From: Eggerthella lenta DSM 2243
GTDB taxonomy: Bacteria; Actinomycetota; Coriobacteriia; Coriobacteriales; Eggerthellaceae
NCBI RefSeq assembly: GCF_000024265.1
Contig: NC_013204.1
Span: 1,910,180 to 1,974,179, forward strand
DNA length: 64,000 bases
Reading direction: 5' to 3'
Below the pieces are notes generated by a model. That model had not been told where the DNA came from. It was given only the letters and a program-made list of their open reading frames with translations, and ran no database searches. Of the stretch, positions 1 through 8,740 are shown piece by piece (within the stretch, counting starts at the first letter, position 1; every line of letters starts with the position of its first letter). A program made the translations under genes and the position numbers.

Positions 1-819
1 CCCGACCGTGTCGGTGACGGTGATCTCGCGGCCCTCGGGAAGCTCGAACTTGCGCGTGGTGGAGTCGAGCGTGGCGAACAGCTTGTCGTACGCCAGCACG
101 TCCGCATTCGTCAGCCGGTTGAGCAGGCTCGACTTGCCGGCGTTCGTGTAGCCGGCCAGCGCCACCTTGAACATGCCGCTTTCGTAACGGCTTTCGCGCT
201 GGACGGCGCGCACCTCGGCCAGATGCTTGAGCTCGCGCTTGATGGACGTGATGCGCTTGCGCACCATGCGGCGGTCGACCTCGAGCTGGCTCTCGCCTTC
301 GCCGAAGCGCGATCCCACGCCGCCGCCCATGCGGTTGGAGGCCAGGTGGGCCCACATGCCGCGCAAGCGCGGCAGCAGGTACTCGTTCTGGGCGAGCCGC
401 ACCTGCAGCCGGCCCTCCTTGCTGGTGGCGTGCAGGGCGAAGATGTCGAGGATGAGCGCCGTACGGTCGATGACCTTCACGTCGCGGCCCATCGCCTTCT
501 CGAGGTTCGCCTGCTGGGAGGGCGTCAGCTCGTCGTCGAACACGACGAGGTCGGCCGCGTGGGCGCGCGCAAGCTCGGCCACTTCTTCGGCCTTGCCCGT
601 GCCCACGAACGTACGCGGATTGGGCGCGTCGAGCTTCTGCGTGGTGGTGGCCACCGCGTCGGCGCCTGCCGTATCCACGAGGCGCTCGAGCTCGGCGAGC
701 GACGATGCCAGCGGCCACGTGGAGCCGGGGCGATCCACACCGACGAGCACGGCGCGCTCGCGGCGCTCTTCGGAGATCGGGGTCATGCCCCGCGTGATGA
801 CTGATTCGAATTCCGTCAT
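1..819 (-). CDS. hflX: GTPase HflX, C-terminal part cut by the window edge
   Basis: HflX is a ribosome-associated GTPase that splits stalled or stressed ribosomes. The first 273 residues are present and the frame runs off the left edge. Residues 1-190 look like the HflX-specific N-terminal domain with a glycine-rich linker, including the GGGVGSRFGEGESQLE stretch at about 166-181. The G domain follows: Walker A GYTNAGKS at 223-230 and the G3 motif DTVG at 270-273, the last residues visible. The ATG at 819 is preceded by an AAAGGT ribosome site. It lies downstream of miaA on the same strand, an order also known from Firmicutes. The missing part should carry the NKxD motif. Confidence 0.95.
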   Translation of the reverse strand, partial: MTEFESVITRGMTPISEERRERAVLVGVDRPGSTWPLASSLAELERLVDTAGADAVATTTQKLDAPNPRTFVGTGKAEEVAELARAHAADLVVFDDELTPSQQANLEKAMGRDVKVIDRTALILDIFALHATSKEGRLQVRLAQNEYLLPRLRGMWAHLASNRMGGGVGSRFGEGESQLEVDRRMVRKRITSIKRELKHLAEVRAVQRESRYESGMFKVALAGYTNAGKSSLLNRLTNADVLAYDKLFATLDSTTRKFELPEGREITVTDTVG

Positions 820-976
820 GGATCCAACCTTTCGATGCAGAGACGAGCACGCCGGCATCGGCGTGCGAAGACAGTCGGGAGCGGCGGCGAGCCGCTAGAG
901 AAAGGCGTGCGCTGTCTGCATGATAGGTGCTCCGATCTTGAACGGTTCGACGGCAGGAGTGTGCCCGTGGCTTCGT

Positions 977-985
977 ATCATATCA
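977..985 (-). promoter_or_regulatory. Probable hflX promoter, extended -10
   Basis: Reading on the minus strand, TGATATGAT is an extended -10 (TGn plus TATGAT). It lies about 160 bp upstream of the hflX ATG and just past the miaA stop. No good -35 is visible, which fits an extended -10 promoter. The site gives hflX a leader of roughly 150 nt. Confidence 0.45.
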
Positions 986-1012
986 CAAGCGTTCCTTCGT
1001 CTGGAGAAACCG

Positions 1013-1993
1013 TCAGGCAACGCCGTCATCAAGCAGCTCGAGCGCTTCTTCGACGAGCGACGGGATATCGCGCGACGTCGCATCGAGCCACCGGATACGC
1101 GCGTCCTTGCGAAACCAGGTGCGCTGCCGCTTCGCGTAGCGGCGCGTGGCCAGCTTGATCCGCTCCACAGCCTCGTCAAGAGAGATGAACCCGTCGAGAG
1201 CCTCCACGATCTCCTTGTACCCGATAGCCTGCGGCGCCGTCACGCCTTCGCGAAAGCCCCTGTCGAGCAGCCCTTCCACTTCCGCCACGAGACCCGTCTC
1301 CACCATGGCGTCCACCCGCGCGTCGATGCGCGCGCACAGCACGTCGGGATCCACCGCCATGCCGAAGAAGACGGCCGGAACCAACTGCGGGATGTGGGCG
1401 AGTTTGGCGCGCTGTTCGGCGTAGGTCGTGCCCTCCTCTAGCAGCTCGAAGGCGCGCACGACGCGCTTGACGTCGGCGGGCGGGATGACGGAGGCGCTGG
1501 CCTCGTCGCGCGCCGCCAGCAGCTTCCACAGCGCCTCGGCGCCCTGCTCGCGCGCCAGGGCCTGGTAGCGTTCGCGAACGGGGTTTCCCACCTGCTCGCC
1601 TGCGGGAAAGTCGTAGTCGTCGACGGCTGCGCGCACGTAGAAACCGGTACCGCCGGCCAGCACGCAGCGGTTGCCGCGCGCGTCGATGGCACGGAAGCGA
1701 TCGCGCGCATAGTTCTGGAACAGCGCCGCGGAGAAGGGCTCGCCCGGGTCGACGAGGTCGAACCCGTGATGCGGCACGAGGCGCTCGGACGCGGGAAGCT
1801 TGCCCGTGCCGATGTCCATGCCGCGGTAGATCTGCATGGAGTCGGCGCTGATCACCTCTCCGCCCAGCTCGAGAGCCAGCGCTTGGGCGAGGTCGGTCTT
1901 GCCGGATGCCGTGGACCCGACGACGCAGACCGCCGGAGCCTTCAGCGGATACGGTGCTCCCCCGCCCGTCGGATCAGCGCCCGTCCGCAGCAT
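1013..1993 (-). CDS. miaA: tRNA dimethylallyltransferase MiaA
   Basis: MiaA transfers a dimethylallyl group to the N6 amine of A37 in tRNAs reading UNN codons, making the substrate that MiaB then methylthiolates. The P-loop GSTASGKT is at about 26-33, followed by the SADSMQIYRGMDIGTGK region that binds substrate. The 326-residue length is normal. The ATG at 1993 gives a 20-bp overlap with the end of miaB, so the two are translationally coupled. A longer in-frame extension upstream lies inside miaB and looks non-native. Family assignment is secure; the exact start is less so because the ribosome site is weak. Confidence 0.93.
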   Translation of the reverse strand: MLRTGADPTGGGAPYPLKAPAVCVVGSTASGKTDLAQALALELGGEVISADSMQIYRGMDIGTGKLPASERLVPHHGFDLVDPGEPFSAALFQNYARDRFRAIDARGNRCVLAGGTGFYVRAAVDDYDFPAGEQVGNPVRERYQALAREQGAEALWKLLAARDEASASVIPPADVKRVVRAFELLEEGTTYAEQRAKLAHIPQLVPAVFFGMAVDPDVLCARIDARVDAMVETGLVAEVEGLLDRGFREGVTAPQAIGYKEIVEALDGFISLDEAVERIKLATRRYAKRQRTWFRKDARIRWLDATSRDIPSLVEEALELLDDGVA

Positions 1994-3353
1994 CGGGCCC
2001 GTCCACGATCTCGCCGGCGAGATACCACGTCTTCGCCTCGTCCACGCGCACGCGCACGGTGCTGCCCGCAAGGTCCTCCGCGCGCACGCCTGCCGGCGCC
2101 GGCGCGTGGACGGTCTGGTTCTTCGGACTCTTACCTGCCAGCAGGCGCTCGTCGCGCTTCGACGCGCCTTCCACCAGCACGTCGACCGTGCTTCCCAAAT
2201 CGCGCTGGTTCGCCTCGAACGCGCGCTGTTGCACGAGATCCACCAAGCGGTCGAAACGCTGCTGGATCACCTCGCGCGGTGTGTCGTCGTCCATGGACGC
2301 AGCCGGCGTGCCCTCGCGCTTCGAATAGATGAACGTGAACACCTGGTGGTAGCCCACCTCGTCCACGAGGCGGTACGTGTCCTCGAAGTCCTTGGCGGTC
2401 TCGCCGGGGAATCCGACGATGATGTCGGTGGACAGCGCGATGTCGGGTACGGCGTCACGCAGCTTCGCGACAAGCGCGCGGTAATGATCGCGCGTGTAGC
2501 GGCGGTTCATGGCCGCAAGCACCGCATCCGAGCCCGACTGCACGGGAAGGTGCAGCGCCGGCATGAGCGAGCGCAGCGTGGCGAACCTGCCGACGACCTC
2601 GTCGTTGAGGTCCTTCGGGTGGCTGGTGGCGAACCGCAGGCGCTCGATGCCCGTCTGGTCGAGCGCGTCCAGCACCTGGGCGAAGCGCGGCGAGCCGTAC
2701 AGGTCGCGCCCGTAGGAGTTCACGTTCTGCCCCAGCAGCGTGATCTCCTTCACGCCGGCGGCCACATAGCGCTCGGCCTCGGCCACGATGTCCTCCAACG
2801 GCCGCGACTTCTCGCGTCCGCGCACATACGGAACGATGCAGTACGAGCAGAAGTTGTTGCAGCCGATGGTGATGGGCAGCCATGCCGCCCATTCGTGCTC
2901 GCGCGCCGTAGGCAGCTCGGTGGGGAACGATGACGCGGCATCGAGCACCTCCACCTGATGGCTGCCCTCTTCGAGCGCCGCTTCCAGCAAACGCGGCAGC
3001 GACCCCAGGTTATGGGTGCCGAAGACCACGTCGAGGTGCTTCAGCTCGTCGACCAGCTTCTCGCCATCGCGCTGGCCGATGCATCCGCCCACAGCGACGA
3101 TGCGCTTCGACAGCGGCGTGCCGGCGCGCAAGGGGACGTTCTTGAGCGAGGCCACCTGGCCGTACAGCCGCGTGTCGGCGGCTTCGCGCACGCAGCAGGT
3201 CATGAACGCCACGACGTCGGCATCCTCGATGGCGTCCACCTGCAGCGCTCCCATGCCCTCGAGCATGCCGGCGATGCGCTCTGAGTCGTGCTTGTTCATC
3301 TGGCACCCGAACGTGCGGATGCAGAACGTCAAGTTCGTAAATGGTGTATGCAT
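1974..3353 (-). CDS. miaB: tRNA-2-methylthio-N6-dimethylallyladenosine synthase MiaB
   Basis: MiaB is a radical-SAM methylthiotransferase that adds the 2-methylthio group to i6A37 of tRNA. The N-terminal UPF0004 domain has its three cluster cysteines in TFGCQMN (C17), MTCCVR (C53) and VGGCIG (C91). The radical-SAM cluster is CNNFCSYC (C165, C169, C172), and a TRAM domain closes the protein. The usual NTCxVR motif reads MTCCVR, with Asn replaced by Met and an extra Cys. The ATG at 3353 is chosen because an earlier in-frame Met would overlap spoVS. It lies between spoVS and miaA. Confidence 0.95.
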   Translation of the reverse strand: MHTPFTNLTFCIRTFGCQMNKHDSERIAGMLEGMGALQVDAIEDADVVAFMTCCVREAADTRLYGQVASLKNVPLRAGTPLSKRIVAVGGCIGQRDGEKLVDELKHLDVVFGTHNLGSLPRLLEAALEEGSHQVEVLDAASSFPTELPTAREHEWAAWLPITIGCNNFCSYCIVPYVRGREKSRPLEDIVAEAERYVAAGVKEITLLGQNVNSYGRDLYGSPRFAQVLDALDQTGIERLRFATSHPKDLNDEVVGRFATLRSLMPALHLPVQSGSDAVLAAMNRRYTRDHYRALVAKLRDAVPDIALSTDIIVGFPGETAKDFEDTYRLVDEVGYHQVFTFIYSKREGTPAASMDDDTPREVIQQRFDRLVDLVQQRAFEANQRDLGSTVDVLVEGASKRDERLLAGKSPKNQTVHAPAPAGVRAEDLAGSTVRVRVDEAKTWYLAGEIVDGPDAADGR

Positions 3354-3363
3354 GGGCTCGTTT

Positions 3364-3714
3364 TCAGCGAATCTCGGGGACGGGACGGTGGGCATCGTCG
3401 CCTAGAGGCTGCGCGACGCCGCGCGTATAGCGCGGATCCACCGTGAAGCGTATGGCAGTGCGGTACTCGCCGTCGATGACGATGTCGGCGAACGACGGTA
3501 CGCAGGCGATCTCGATGCCGATCGGAGACAGGAAGCCGCGGGAGATGGCGATGGCCTTGACCGCCTGGTTCACCGCACCGGCGCCGACGGCCTGGATCTC
3601 GACGCTTACGCCGTCTTTCACCATGCCGGCAATCGCTCCGGCAACGGAGGCGGGCGACGACTTCGATGATACCTTCAAGCAGCCAACGTCTGGCTTTTGT
3701 TCGGAAGTGGACAT
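3364..3714 (-). CDS. spoVS: Stage V sporulation protein S homologue (SpoVS)
   Basis: SpoVS is a small Alba-like protein that affects sporulation and coat assembly in Bacillus. Close homologues occur in many non-sporulating bacteria, where the role is unclear, possibly nucleic-acid binding. The start reads MSTSEQKPDVGCLKVSSKSS and the SVAGAIAGMVKDG and GAGAVNQAVKAIAI segments are typical. The length of 116 residues exceeds the usual 86 or so; the extra C-terminal residues after the TVDPRYTRG region look unstructured. An AAAGGA ribosome site precedes the ATG. It is the first gene of a spoVS-miaB-miaA run with its own promoter. Confidence 0.93.
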   Translation of the reverse strand: MSTSEQKPDVGCLKVSSKSSPASVAGAIAGMVKDGVSVEIQAVGAGAVNQAVKAIAISRGFLSPIGIEIACVPSFADIVIDGEYRTAIRFTVDPRYTRGVAQPLGDDAHRPVPEIR

Positions 3715-3809
3715 GCCTATCCTTTGTCGTTGGTAGTCCGTGTGGTTCGTCTTGTATGCTGCGTTAGGATTCCGTTGTGCTATAGATAGGTTACTCTTAC
3801 GCCCTTGCT

Positions 3810-3838
3810 ATTCTACCTATTCGCGGTATGGTGCGCAA
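3810..3838 (-). promoter_or_regulatory. Promoter for spoVS-miaB-miaA
   Basis: On the minus strand a -35 TTGCGC (3833-3838) and a -10 TAGAAT (3810-3815) are separated by 17 bp, about 95 bp upstream of the spoVS start. This separates spoVS transcription from the upstream rny/GHKL unit. Confidence 0.6.
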
Positions 3839-3869
3839 CCTGCGGGTATGCTGTTATCGAGCAGGTTCG

Positions 3870-4955
3870 TCATCGTAGCTTTTCAACCGGGATGCGGATG
3901 TGCACGCCATCCTTGCCTACGCGCACGTCCGGCTTCACCGCTGATTCCAGGTAGTAGTCGCGCGCCAAATCCGAGAACGCGCATGCTACGCGTCGCGAGA
4001 ACGATTCGAGGTCTTCGGGCGCGATTCTGAGACCGCGCGCATCTCCCGCCGGCGCCTTCGCCGGCCGCGCGGCCGGCCGCGCGTCGGCCTCCCCTTCGAT
4101 GCGGACGCGGTTGATCAGCGGCTCGACCGGCGCGATCTCGCCGTCCAGGATGCGGCGTGCGGAGCGCTCCGAGATGACCAGGCCCAGCGCCTCGGCCTCG
4201 TCCGCGAAGCTCGCCGGATCCACGGCCACCGACAAGCGCTTGGCCACCGGCAGCTCGGAGGCATCGGCGCAGAACGCGCGCATAGCCGAGGTGAGCGACG
4301 ACAGTCCGAATGCGTACAGCGTCGCCGCGATGTCGGTGAGCGAACCGAGGTACACGGTGCAATCGTGGCGGCATTCTATGGCGAACTCGCAGGCGGTGCG
4401 CAGGATGTTCTTGGGGCCGCGCACCGCGATGCTGCCCGATTCGGTGCGCTCGAACACGGGGAAGCTCGACTGATCGGTCTTCTCGCCGAGCTTGTCGAGG
4501 TTCGTCTCCACGAAAAGCGCGGCGCCCTTGCCCGCGTCAGAGGCGACGACGCGGGCCGTCTCGGCGTTGACCGCGATGGAGTACAGCGCCATGCCGCGGC
4601 CGTGGATGCCCCACTTGTCCATGTGCATGCTGTCGAGCTTCGACGTGACGCGCGGCTCGAAGATGCGCTCGTGCATGGCTGCCGGCACGCCGTCGCCATC
4701 GTCGATCATGACGAGGCGGCGGCGCTGTCCTTCGCGCGACACGGCCAGGAAGATGCTCTTGGCGTGCGCATCGCGGGCGTTGCGCAGCATCTCGATGACG
4801 ATATCCTCGGTGGAGCGGATGTCGTGCGCGGCCTGCCTACGCTCGGCTTCGGCGCTCCTCAAACGGACGAAGCCATCCCCGAGGTCGGCCTCGACCCGGA
4901 GATGGCTGTCGCCGCATACGTTCTCTATGAAGGCTTCCAGCGCTTCGTCGGCCAT
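3870..4955 (-). CDS. GHKL-fold ATPase of unknown role, between rny and spoVS
   Basis: The 361-residue protein has an Hsp90/MutL/histidine-kinase type ATP-binding fold. The N box EMLRNARDAH is at about 55-64, the G1 box DDGDGV at 85-90, and the G2 box GIHGRGMAL at 116-124. There is no His-phosphorylation domain, no membrane segment and no MutL signature after the ATPase core. The C-terminal half has an acidic and proline/alanine-rich linker near 290-305 and an unassigned end domain. It starts 12 bp after the rny stop, so co-transcription with RNase Y is likely. In Bacillus the corresponding slot holds ymdB. ATP binding is well supported; the biological role is not known to me. Confidence 0.8.
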   Translation of the reverse strand: MADEALEAFIENVCGDSHLRVEADLGDGFVRLRSAEAERRQAAHDIRSTEDIVIEMLRNARDAHAKSIFLAVSREGQRRRLVMIDDGDGVPAAMHERIFEPRVTSKLDSMHMDKWGIHGRGMALYSIAVNAETARVVASDAGKGAALFVETNLDKLGEKTDQSSFPVFERTESGSIAVRGPKNILRTACEFAIECRHDCTVYLGSLTDIAATLYAFGLSSLTSAMRAFCADASELPVAKRLSVAVDPASFADEAEALGLVISERSARRILDGEIAPVEPLINRVRIEGEADARPAARPAKAPAGDARGLRIAPEDLESFSRRVACAFSDLARDYYLESAVKPDVRVGKDGVHIRIPVEKLR

Positions 4956-4967
4956 GCCGCGCGCGCC

Positions 4968-6500
4968 CTACTTCGCGACGCCGACCGCGCGGCTCTCGCG
5001 GATGACCACGACCTTCACCTGGCCGGGATACTGCATCTCGTTCTCGATGCGCTGCGCGATGTCGTGCGCAAGCACCGTGGTGGCGGCTTCGTCCACCGTG
5101 TCGGGCTCCACCATCACGCGCACCTCGCGACCCGCCTGAATGGCGTACGTGCGCTCCACGCCCTTGTACGAGCTGGCGATCTCCTCCAGCTTCTCGAGGC
5201 GCTTCACGTAGGCGTCGAGTGTCTCCTTGCGGGCGCCGGGACGCGCCGCGGACACGGCATCGGCCGCCTGAACGAGCACGGCCAGCACGCTGGACGGCTC
5301 CACGTCGTTGTGGTGCGCCTCGATGGCGTGCACGATCTCGGGTCGCTCGCCGAAACGGCGGGCCAGGTCGGCTCCAATGACGGCGTGGCTGCCCTCCACC
5401 TCGTGGTCGACCGCCTTGCCCAAATCGTGCAGCAGGCCGGCGCGCTTGGCCGGGATGGGATCCAGCCCCAGTTCGGAAGCCATGACGCCGGAGAGGTAGG
5501 CCACCTCCAGCGAGTGGTTCAGCACGTTCTGGCCGTACGAGGTGCGGTAGCGCAGACGGCCCAGCGTGCGCACGAGCTCGGGGTGCAGATCGTGGATGCC
5601 GGTGTCGAACGTGGCCTGCTCGCCCGCTTCCTGGACGCGCTGGTTCACGAACGCCTCGGCCTTGCCGAACATCTCCTCGATGCGCGCCGGATGGATGCGG
5701 CCGTCGGCCACGAGGTTCTCCATCGTAACGCGGCCGATCTCGCGACGGACCGGATCGAAGCACGAGATGGTCACGCACTCCGGGGTGTCGTCGATGATGA
5801 GGTTCGTTCCGGTCAGCTGTTCGAACGAGCGGATGTTGCGGCCCTCGCGGCCGATGATGCGGCCCTTGAGGTCGTCGGAGGGGATATGGATGGTGGACAC
5901 GGTGGTTTCGGCCGAGTGGTCGGCCGCCACGCGCTGGATGGCGAGGCTGAGGATGGAGCGGGCCTTCTTGTCGGCCTCCGCCTTCGCGCGCGCCTCGGCA
6001 TCGCGGATGATGGCCGCGGACTCGTGCGTCACCTCGTCCTTGAGGGTGTCGAGCAGCTCCGCCTTCGCCTCGTCCGGCGTCATGCCGGCCACGCGCTCGA
6101 GGCGGTAGTTCACCTCCCGCGTGGCCTCTTCGAGATCGCGTTCGCGACGCTCGAGCTGGCCCTGCATGGATGAGATCTGATGCTCGCGCGCGTCGAGCGA
6201 TTCGACGCGGCGGTCGAGCGATTCCTCGCGCTGCGAGATGCGGTTCTCAGCGGAACGCACTTCGCGCAGACGCTCCTTGCTCTCGGCTTGCGCATCCTGC
6301 TTCAGCTTGAGAGCTTCGTCCTTCGCTTCGATGATGGCCTCGCGGCGCAGCGTTTCGGCTTGTCGTTTCGCGTCGTTCACCACGGATTCGGCCTCTTGCG
6401 CCGCTCGCTTCGTGGATGCGTTGACCAGGTAGCGGGTGACGACGAAGCCGAGGGCGATGCCGACGACGGCTCCGATGATCAGCCAGATGAATTCGGGCAT
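4968..6500 (-). CDS. rny: Ribonuclease Y
   Basis: RNase Y is a membrane-anchored endoribonuclease that starts mRNA decay. Residues 3-22 form a single N-terminal membrane segment, followed by a long Glu/Arg-rich coiled coil to about 195. A KH domain with the [15 protein letters not shown] signature comes next, then an HD domain with [12 protein letters not shown] as the metal site. The length of 510 residues is normal. The ATG at 6500 is preceded by a strong AAGGGGGAG site; an upstream in-frame extension is spurious because it would cross a terminator hairpin. It heads a unit with the GHKL ATPase. Confidence 0.96.
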   Translation of the reverse strand: MPEFIWLIIGAVVGIALGFVVTRYLVNASTKRAAQEAESVVNDAKRQAETLRREAIIEAKDEALKLKQDAQAESKERLREVRSAENRISQREESLDRRVESLDAREHQISSMQGQLERRERDLEEATREVNYRLERVAGMTPDEAKAELLDTLKDEVTHESAAIIRDAEARAKAEADKKARSILSLAIQRVAADHSAETTVSTIHIPSDDLKGRIIGREGRNIRSFEQLTGTNLIIDDTPECVTISCFDPVRREIGRVTMENLVADGRIHPARIEEMFGKAEAFVNQRVQEAGEQATFDTGIHDLHPELVRTLGRLRYRTSYGQNVLNHSLEVAYLSGVMASELGLDPIPAKRAGLLHDLGKAVDHEVEGSHAVIGADLARRFGERPEIVHAIEAHHNDVEPSSVLAVLVQAADAVSAARPGARKETLDAYVKRLEKLEEIASSYKGVERTYAIQAGREVRVMVEPDTVDEAATTVLAHDIAQRIENEMQYPGQVKVVVIRESRAVGVAK

Positions 6501-6559
6501 ACGCTCCCCCTTTCGTTTCAGTTTCCGATAGAGCGTTACATTCAAAAGAACATAGGCAT

Positions 6560-6581
6560 AAAAAATCCCGGAAAAACCGGG
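6560..6581 (-). terminator. Hairpin with T-run in the rny leader (terminator or attenuator)
   Basis: On the minus strand a 5-bp GC stem (CCCGG/CCGGG at 6567-6581) with a TTTTT loop is followed by ATTTTTT. It lies 60 bp upstream of the rny start and 190 bp after recX. A separate terminator already follows recX, so this one may act as an attenuator of rny transcription. Confidence 0.6.
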
Positions 6582-6671
6582 CATGAACGAACGCACGCGA
6601 TACGGGCAGCATCGTATGAATTTGTCTATAGGAAGTACCCTCATCAGGTACGATCATTCAAGCTATACCAT

Positions 6672-6699
6672 ATGATAAAGGTTGTGCCCGAATTGTAAA
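6672..6699 (-). promoter_or_regulatory. Possible rny promoter
   Basis: On the minus strand TTTACA (6694-6699) and TATCAT (6672-6677) are 16 bp apart, in the AT-rich gap between recX and rny. If used, the rny mRNA would have a leader of about 165 nt containing the hairpin at 6560-6581. The match is moderate. Confidence 0.35.
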
Positions 6700-6732
6700 A
6701 GCCCTGACAAGAAATAATCTGAAATGCAGGGC
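6697..6732 (-). terminator. Terminator of recA-recX
   Basis: A GCCCTG/CAGGGC stem with a 20-nt loop is followed by TTTTA on the minus strand, 40 bp after the recX stop. The stem is short but GC-rich, and its position suits the end of the recA-recX unit. Confidence 0.5.
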
Positions 6733-6772
6733 CGCGCCGCCGCCGCAGGCGCAGCCGACGGCGCGGATGCGC

Positions 6773-7450
6773 TCATCCTTCGACGGGGTTCGCCTCGCAC
6801 CAGAGGCGGGCGGCGGAGGATGACACCGAGGCGCTGAAGCCTTTCTGGGCGAGGCGGCGGTAGGCGGCGTCGCGGCGGTTCTTCGCGCGCGGCGGCTTGC
6901 GGTCGAGCAGCGCGAGTGCACGGTCGACCTCCCCCGCGTCGTCGTCGGCAGCGGCCAGCGCCTCGACGCTGTCCGCGTCGATGCCGAGGCTCTCGAGCTC
7001 GGCGGCGATGCCGCGTCTGCCGCGCCCTTGGGCAAGGCGACTGCGCACGAGCACGTCGGCGAAGCGCCCGTCGTCGACGAGGCCGCAGGCGAGCGCGCGA
7101 TCGAGCGCCGCTTCGACGGCCTCGGCCTCGAAGCCCCCGCGCGCAAGGCGCTGGCGCAGCTGCTCGGAAGCCCGCTCGCGCACGAGGCAGAGCCGCTCGA
7201 TCTTGCGGAAAGCGGCGTCGGGATCGGAGAGCCGCACATCCTCGTCGACTTCGCCGGCGTCATGGCGGGAAGGCTGTCCGCCGGCCGCACTGGCAGACAG
7301 GGAGCGCGAAGCGCGGCTCGGCCGTCGATCCTCCCGCTCCTCGCGAACGTGGGGAAGGTCGGGCGCCCTGGAAGGCTTCGGGACGCCCTTCTCGATCGCG
7401 GCGATCTCCGCGCGCAGGCGCGCGCGGAGCTGTTCGGGCGATTCGGGCAT
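6773..7450 (-). CDS. recX: Regulatory protein RecX
   Basis: RecX binds RecA filaments and limits their activity. The 225-residue protein has an unstructured basic first 75 residues, then the three-helix RecX repeats: the RASEQLRQRLARGGFE and CGLVDDGRFADVLVRSR segments are characteristic. The ATG at 7450 sits one base from the recA stop codon, and AAGAAGAAG at the end of recA can act as its ribosome site, so translation is coupled. It shares the SOS-controlled recA promoter. The N-terminal tail is longer than in most RecX proteins. Confidence 0.92.
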   Translation of the reverse strand: MPESPEQLRARLRAEIAAIEKGVPKPSRAPDLPHVREEREDRRPSRASRSLSASAAGGQPSRHDAGEVDEDVRLSDPDAAFRKIERLCLVRERASEQLRQRLARGGFEAEAVEAALDRALACGLVDDGRFADVLVRSRLAQGRGRRGIAAELESLGIDADSVEALAAADDDAGEVDRALALLDRKPPRAKNRRDAAYRRLAQKGFSASVSSSAARLWCEANPVEG

Positions 7451-7451
7451 G

Positions 7452-8510
7452 CTACTTCTTCTTCGCAGGCTTCGCGACCGGGCTCATGGCGTCGGCCTCC
7501 TCGGTCGAGCGCGTGATGATGGGGATCTCGAAGGATTCGCGCACCTTCGTCTCGAGTTCCTCGCGCAGGTCCGGGTTCTCCTTGAGCGTCTGCTTCGCCG
7601 CCTCGCGCCCTTGGCCGAGACGCTCCTCGCCGTAGGTGTACCAGGCGCCGCTCTTCTTGGCGACCCCCGCCTCGACGGCCATGTCCACGATGCAGCCCTC
7701 GCGCGAGATGCCCTCGCCGTACATGAGGTCGAACTCGGCCTGGCGGAACGGCGGGGCCACCTTGTTCTTGACCACCTTGGCGCGCACGCGGTTGCCCACG
7801 ATCTCGCCGTCCTTCTTGATGGAGTCGATGCGGCGGATGTCGATGCGCACGCTGGAGAAGAACTTGAGGGCGCGGCCGCCCGTCGTGGTCTCCGGGTTGC
7901 CGAACATCACGCCGATCTTCTCGCGCAGCTGGTTGATGAAGATGCACGTGGTGTTCGACTTCGACAGAGAGCCCGCCAGCTTGCGCAGCGCCTGCGACAT
8001 GAGGCGCGCCTGTAGGCCCACCGTGGTGTCGCCGATCTCGCCTTCGATCTCGGCGCGGGGCACGAGCGCGGCCACCGAGTCGACGACCACGGCGTCGATG
8101 GCGCCCGAGCGCACCAGCATGTCGCAGATCTCCAGCGCCTGCTCGCCGGTGTCGGGCTGCGAGATGAGCACTTCGTCGATATCGACGCCCAGGCGCGCGG
8201 CATAGACGGGATCGAGCGCGTGCTCGGCGTCGATGAAGGCCACGATGCCGCCCATGGCCTGAGCCTCCGCGATGATCTGCAGCGCGAGCGTGGTCTTGCC
8301 GCTCGATTCAGGGCCGTACACCTCCACGATGCGGCCGCGCGGCACGCCGCCTATGCCGAGCGCCGCGTCGAGCGGCAGCGCGCCGGTCGGGATGACCCCG
8401 ATGTTGAGGTCGTGGCCGCCCTCGCCGAACTTCATGATGGAGCCCTTGCCGAACTTGGTCTCGATCTGATCGGTGGTCAGCTTGAGCATCTTCGATTTTT
8501 CTTCGTTCAT
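7452..8510 (-). CDS. recA: Recombinase RecA
   Basis: RecA forms ATP-dependent filaments on single-stranded DNA, drives homologous recombination and triggers LexA self-cleavage. The Walker A motif GPESSGKTT is at 66-74, and the IDAEHALDP and [10 protein letters not shown] segments are invariant in the family. The 352-residue length is normal, with a short C-terminal tail ending in lysines. A GAAGGAA site precedes the ATG. Its promoter carries a LexA box between the -35 and -10. It is followed by recX and preceded by the pgsA-cinA fusion, an order shared with Firmicutes. Confidence 0.98.
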   Translation of the reverse strand: MNEEKSKMLKLTTDQIETKFGKGSIMKFGEGGHDLNIGVIPTGALPLDAALGIGGVPRGRIVEVYGPESSGKTTLALQIIAEAQAMGGIVAFIDAEHALDPVYAARLGVDIDEVLISQPDTGEQALEICDMLVRSGAIDAVVVDSVAALVPRAEIEGEIGDTTVGLQARLMSQALRKLAGSLSKSNTTCIFINQLREKIGVMFGNPETTTGGRALKFFSSVRIDIRRIDSIKKDGEIVGNRVRAKVVKNKVAPPFRQAEFDLMYGEGISREGCIVDMAVEAGVAKKSGAWYTYGEERLGQGREAAKQTLKENPDLREELETKVRESFEIPIITRSTEEADAMSPVAKPAKKK

Positions 8511-8567
8511 GCGGTTCCTTCTCTTCCTGCCGCGAGCGCCAAAGACGCTGAGCGTTTGCCGCTTACC

Positions 8568-8595
8568 ATTATACGAACATATGTTTGTTGGTCAA
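8568..8595 (-). promoter_or_regulatory. recA promoter with embedded LexA (SOS) box
   Basis: On the minus strand the -35 TTGACC (8590-8595) and the -10 TATAAT (8568-8573) are 16 bp apart. The spacer contains CAAACATATGTTCG (8574-8587), which fits the Gram-positive SOS consensus CGAACRNRYGTTYG on the other strand. LexA bound here would block RNA polymerase directly. Confidence 0.9.
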
Positions 8596-8639
8596 GCATT
8601 TTCGCGAAAGAAGCTTGCAACCCCAGTATAGCGCGGCCG

Positions 8640-8740
8640 GCTCACGTCCCGATGGCGCGCATCCAGCGCGCAGCACCTCCCGATCCAGCGCGTTTTCCAC
8701 GCCGAAGACATGCGGATTCCACGCGCCTTCTACGTCGTTC
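8640..8740. repeat. Degenerate short-repeat array, copy 1
   Basis: The gap between the recA promoter and the end of pgsA-cinA is built of irregular units around TTCCACGCG and ATCCAGCGCG. The start, with CCGATGGCGC followed by ATCCAGCG, also appears at 50140-50160, so the two gaps hold the same element family. It runs to the stop codon of pgsA-cinA. Confidence 0.55.

Noticed and set aside
3870-4955. MutL mismatch-repair protein
   Set aside because: The ATP-binding boxes fit the wider GHKL fold, but the MutL-specific motifs and C-terminal dimer domain are missing and no mutS is adjacent.
4365-6173. Long open frame on the plus strand across rny
   Set aside because: It is the complement of rny; the product has low-complexity His/Arg/Val composition and no family signature, as expected for an antisense frame in high-GC DNA.
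6501-6644. N-terminal extension of RNase Y
   Set aside because: It would cross the terminator hairpin at 6560-6581, and a strong ribosome site lies directly before the ATG at 6500.
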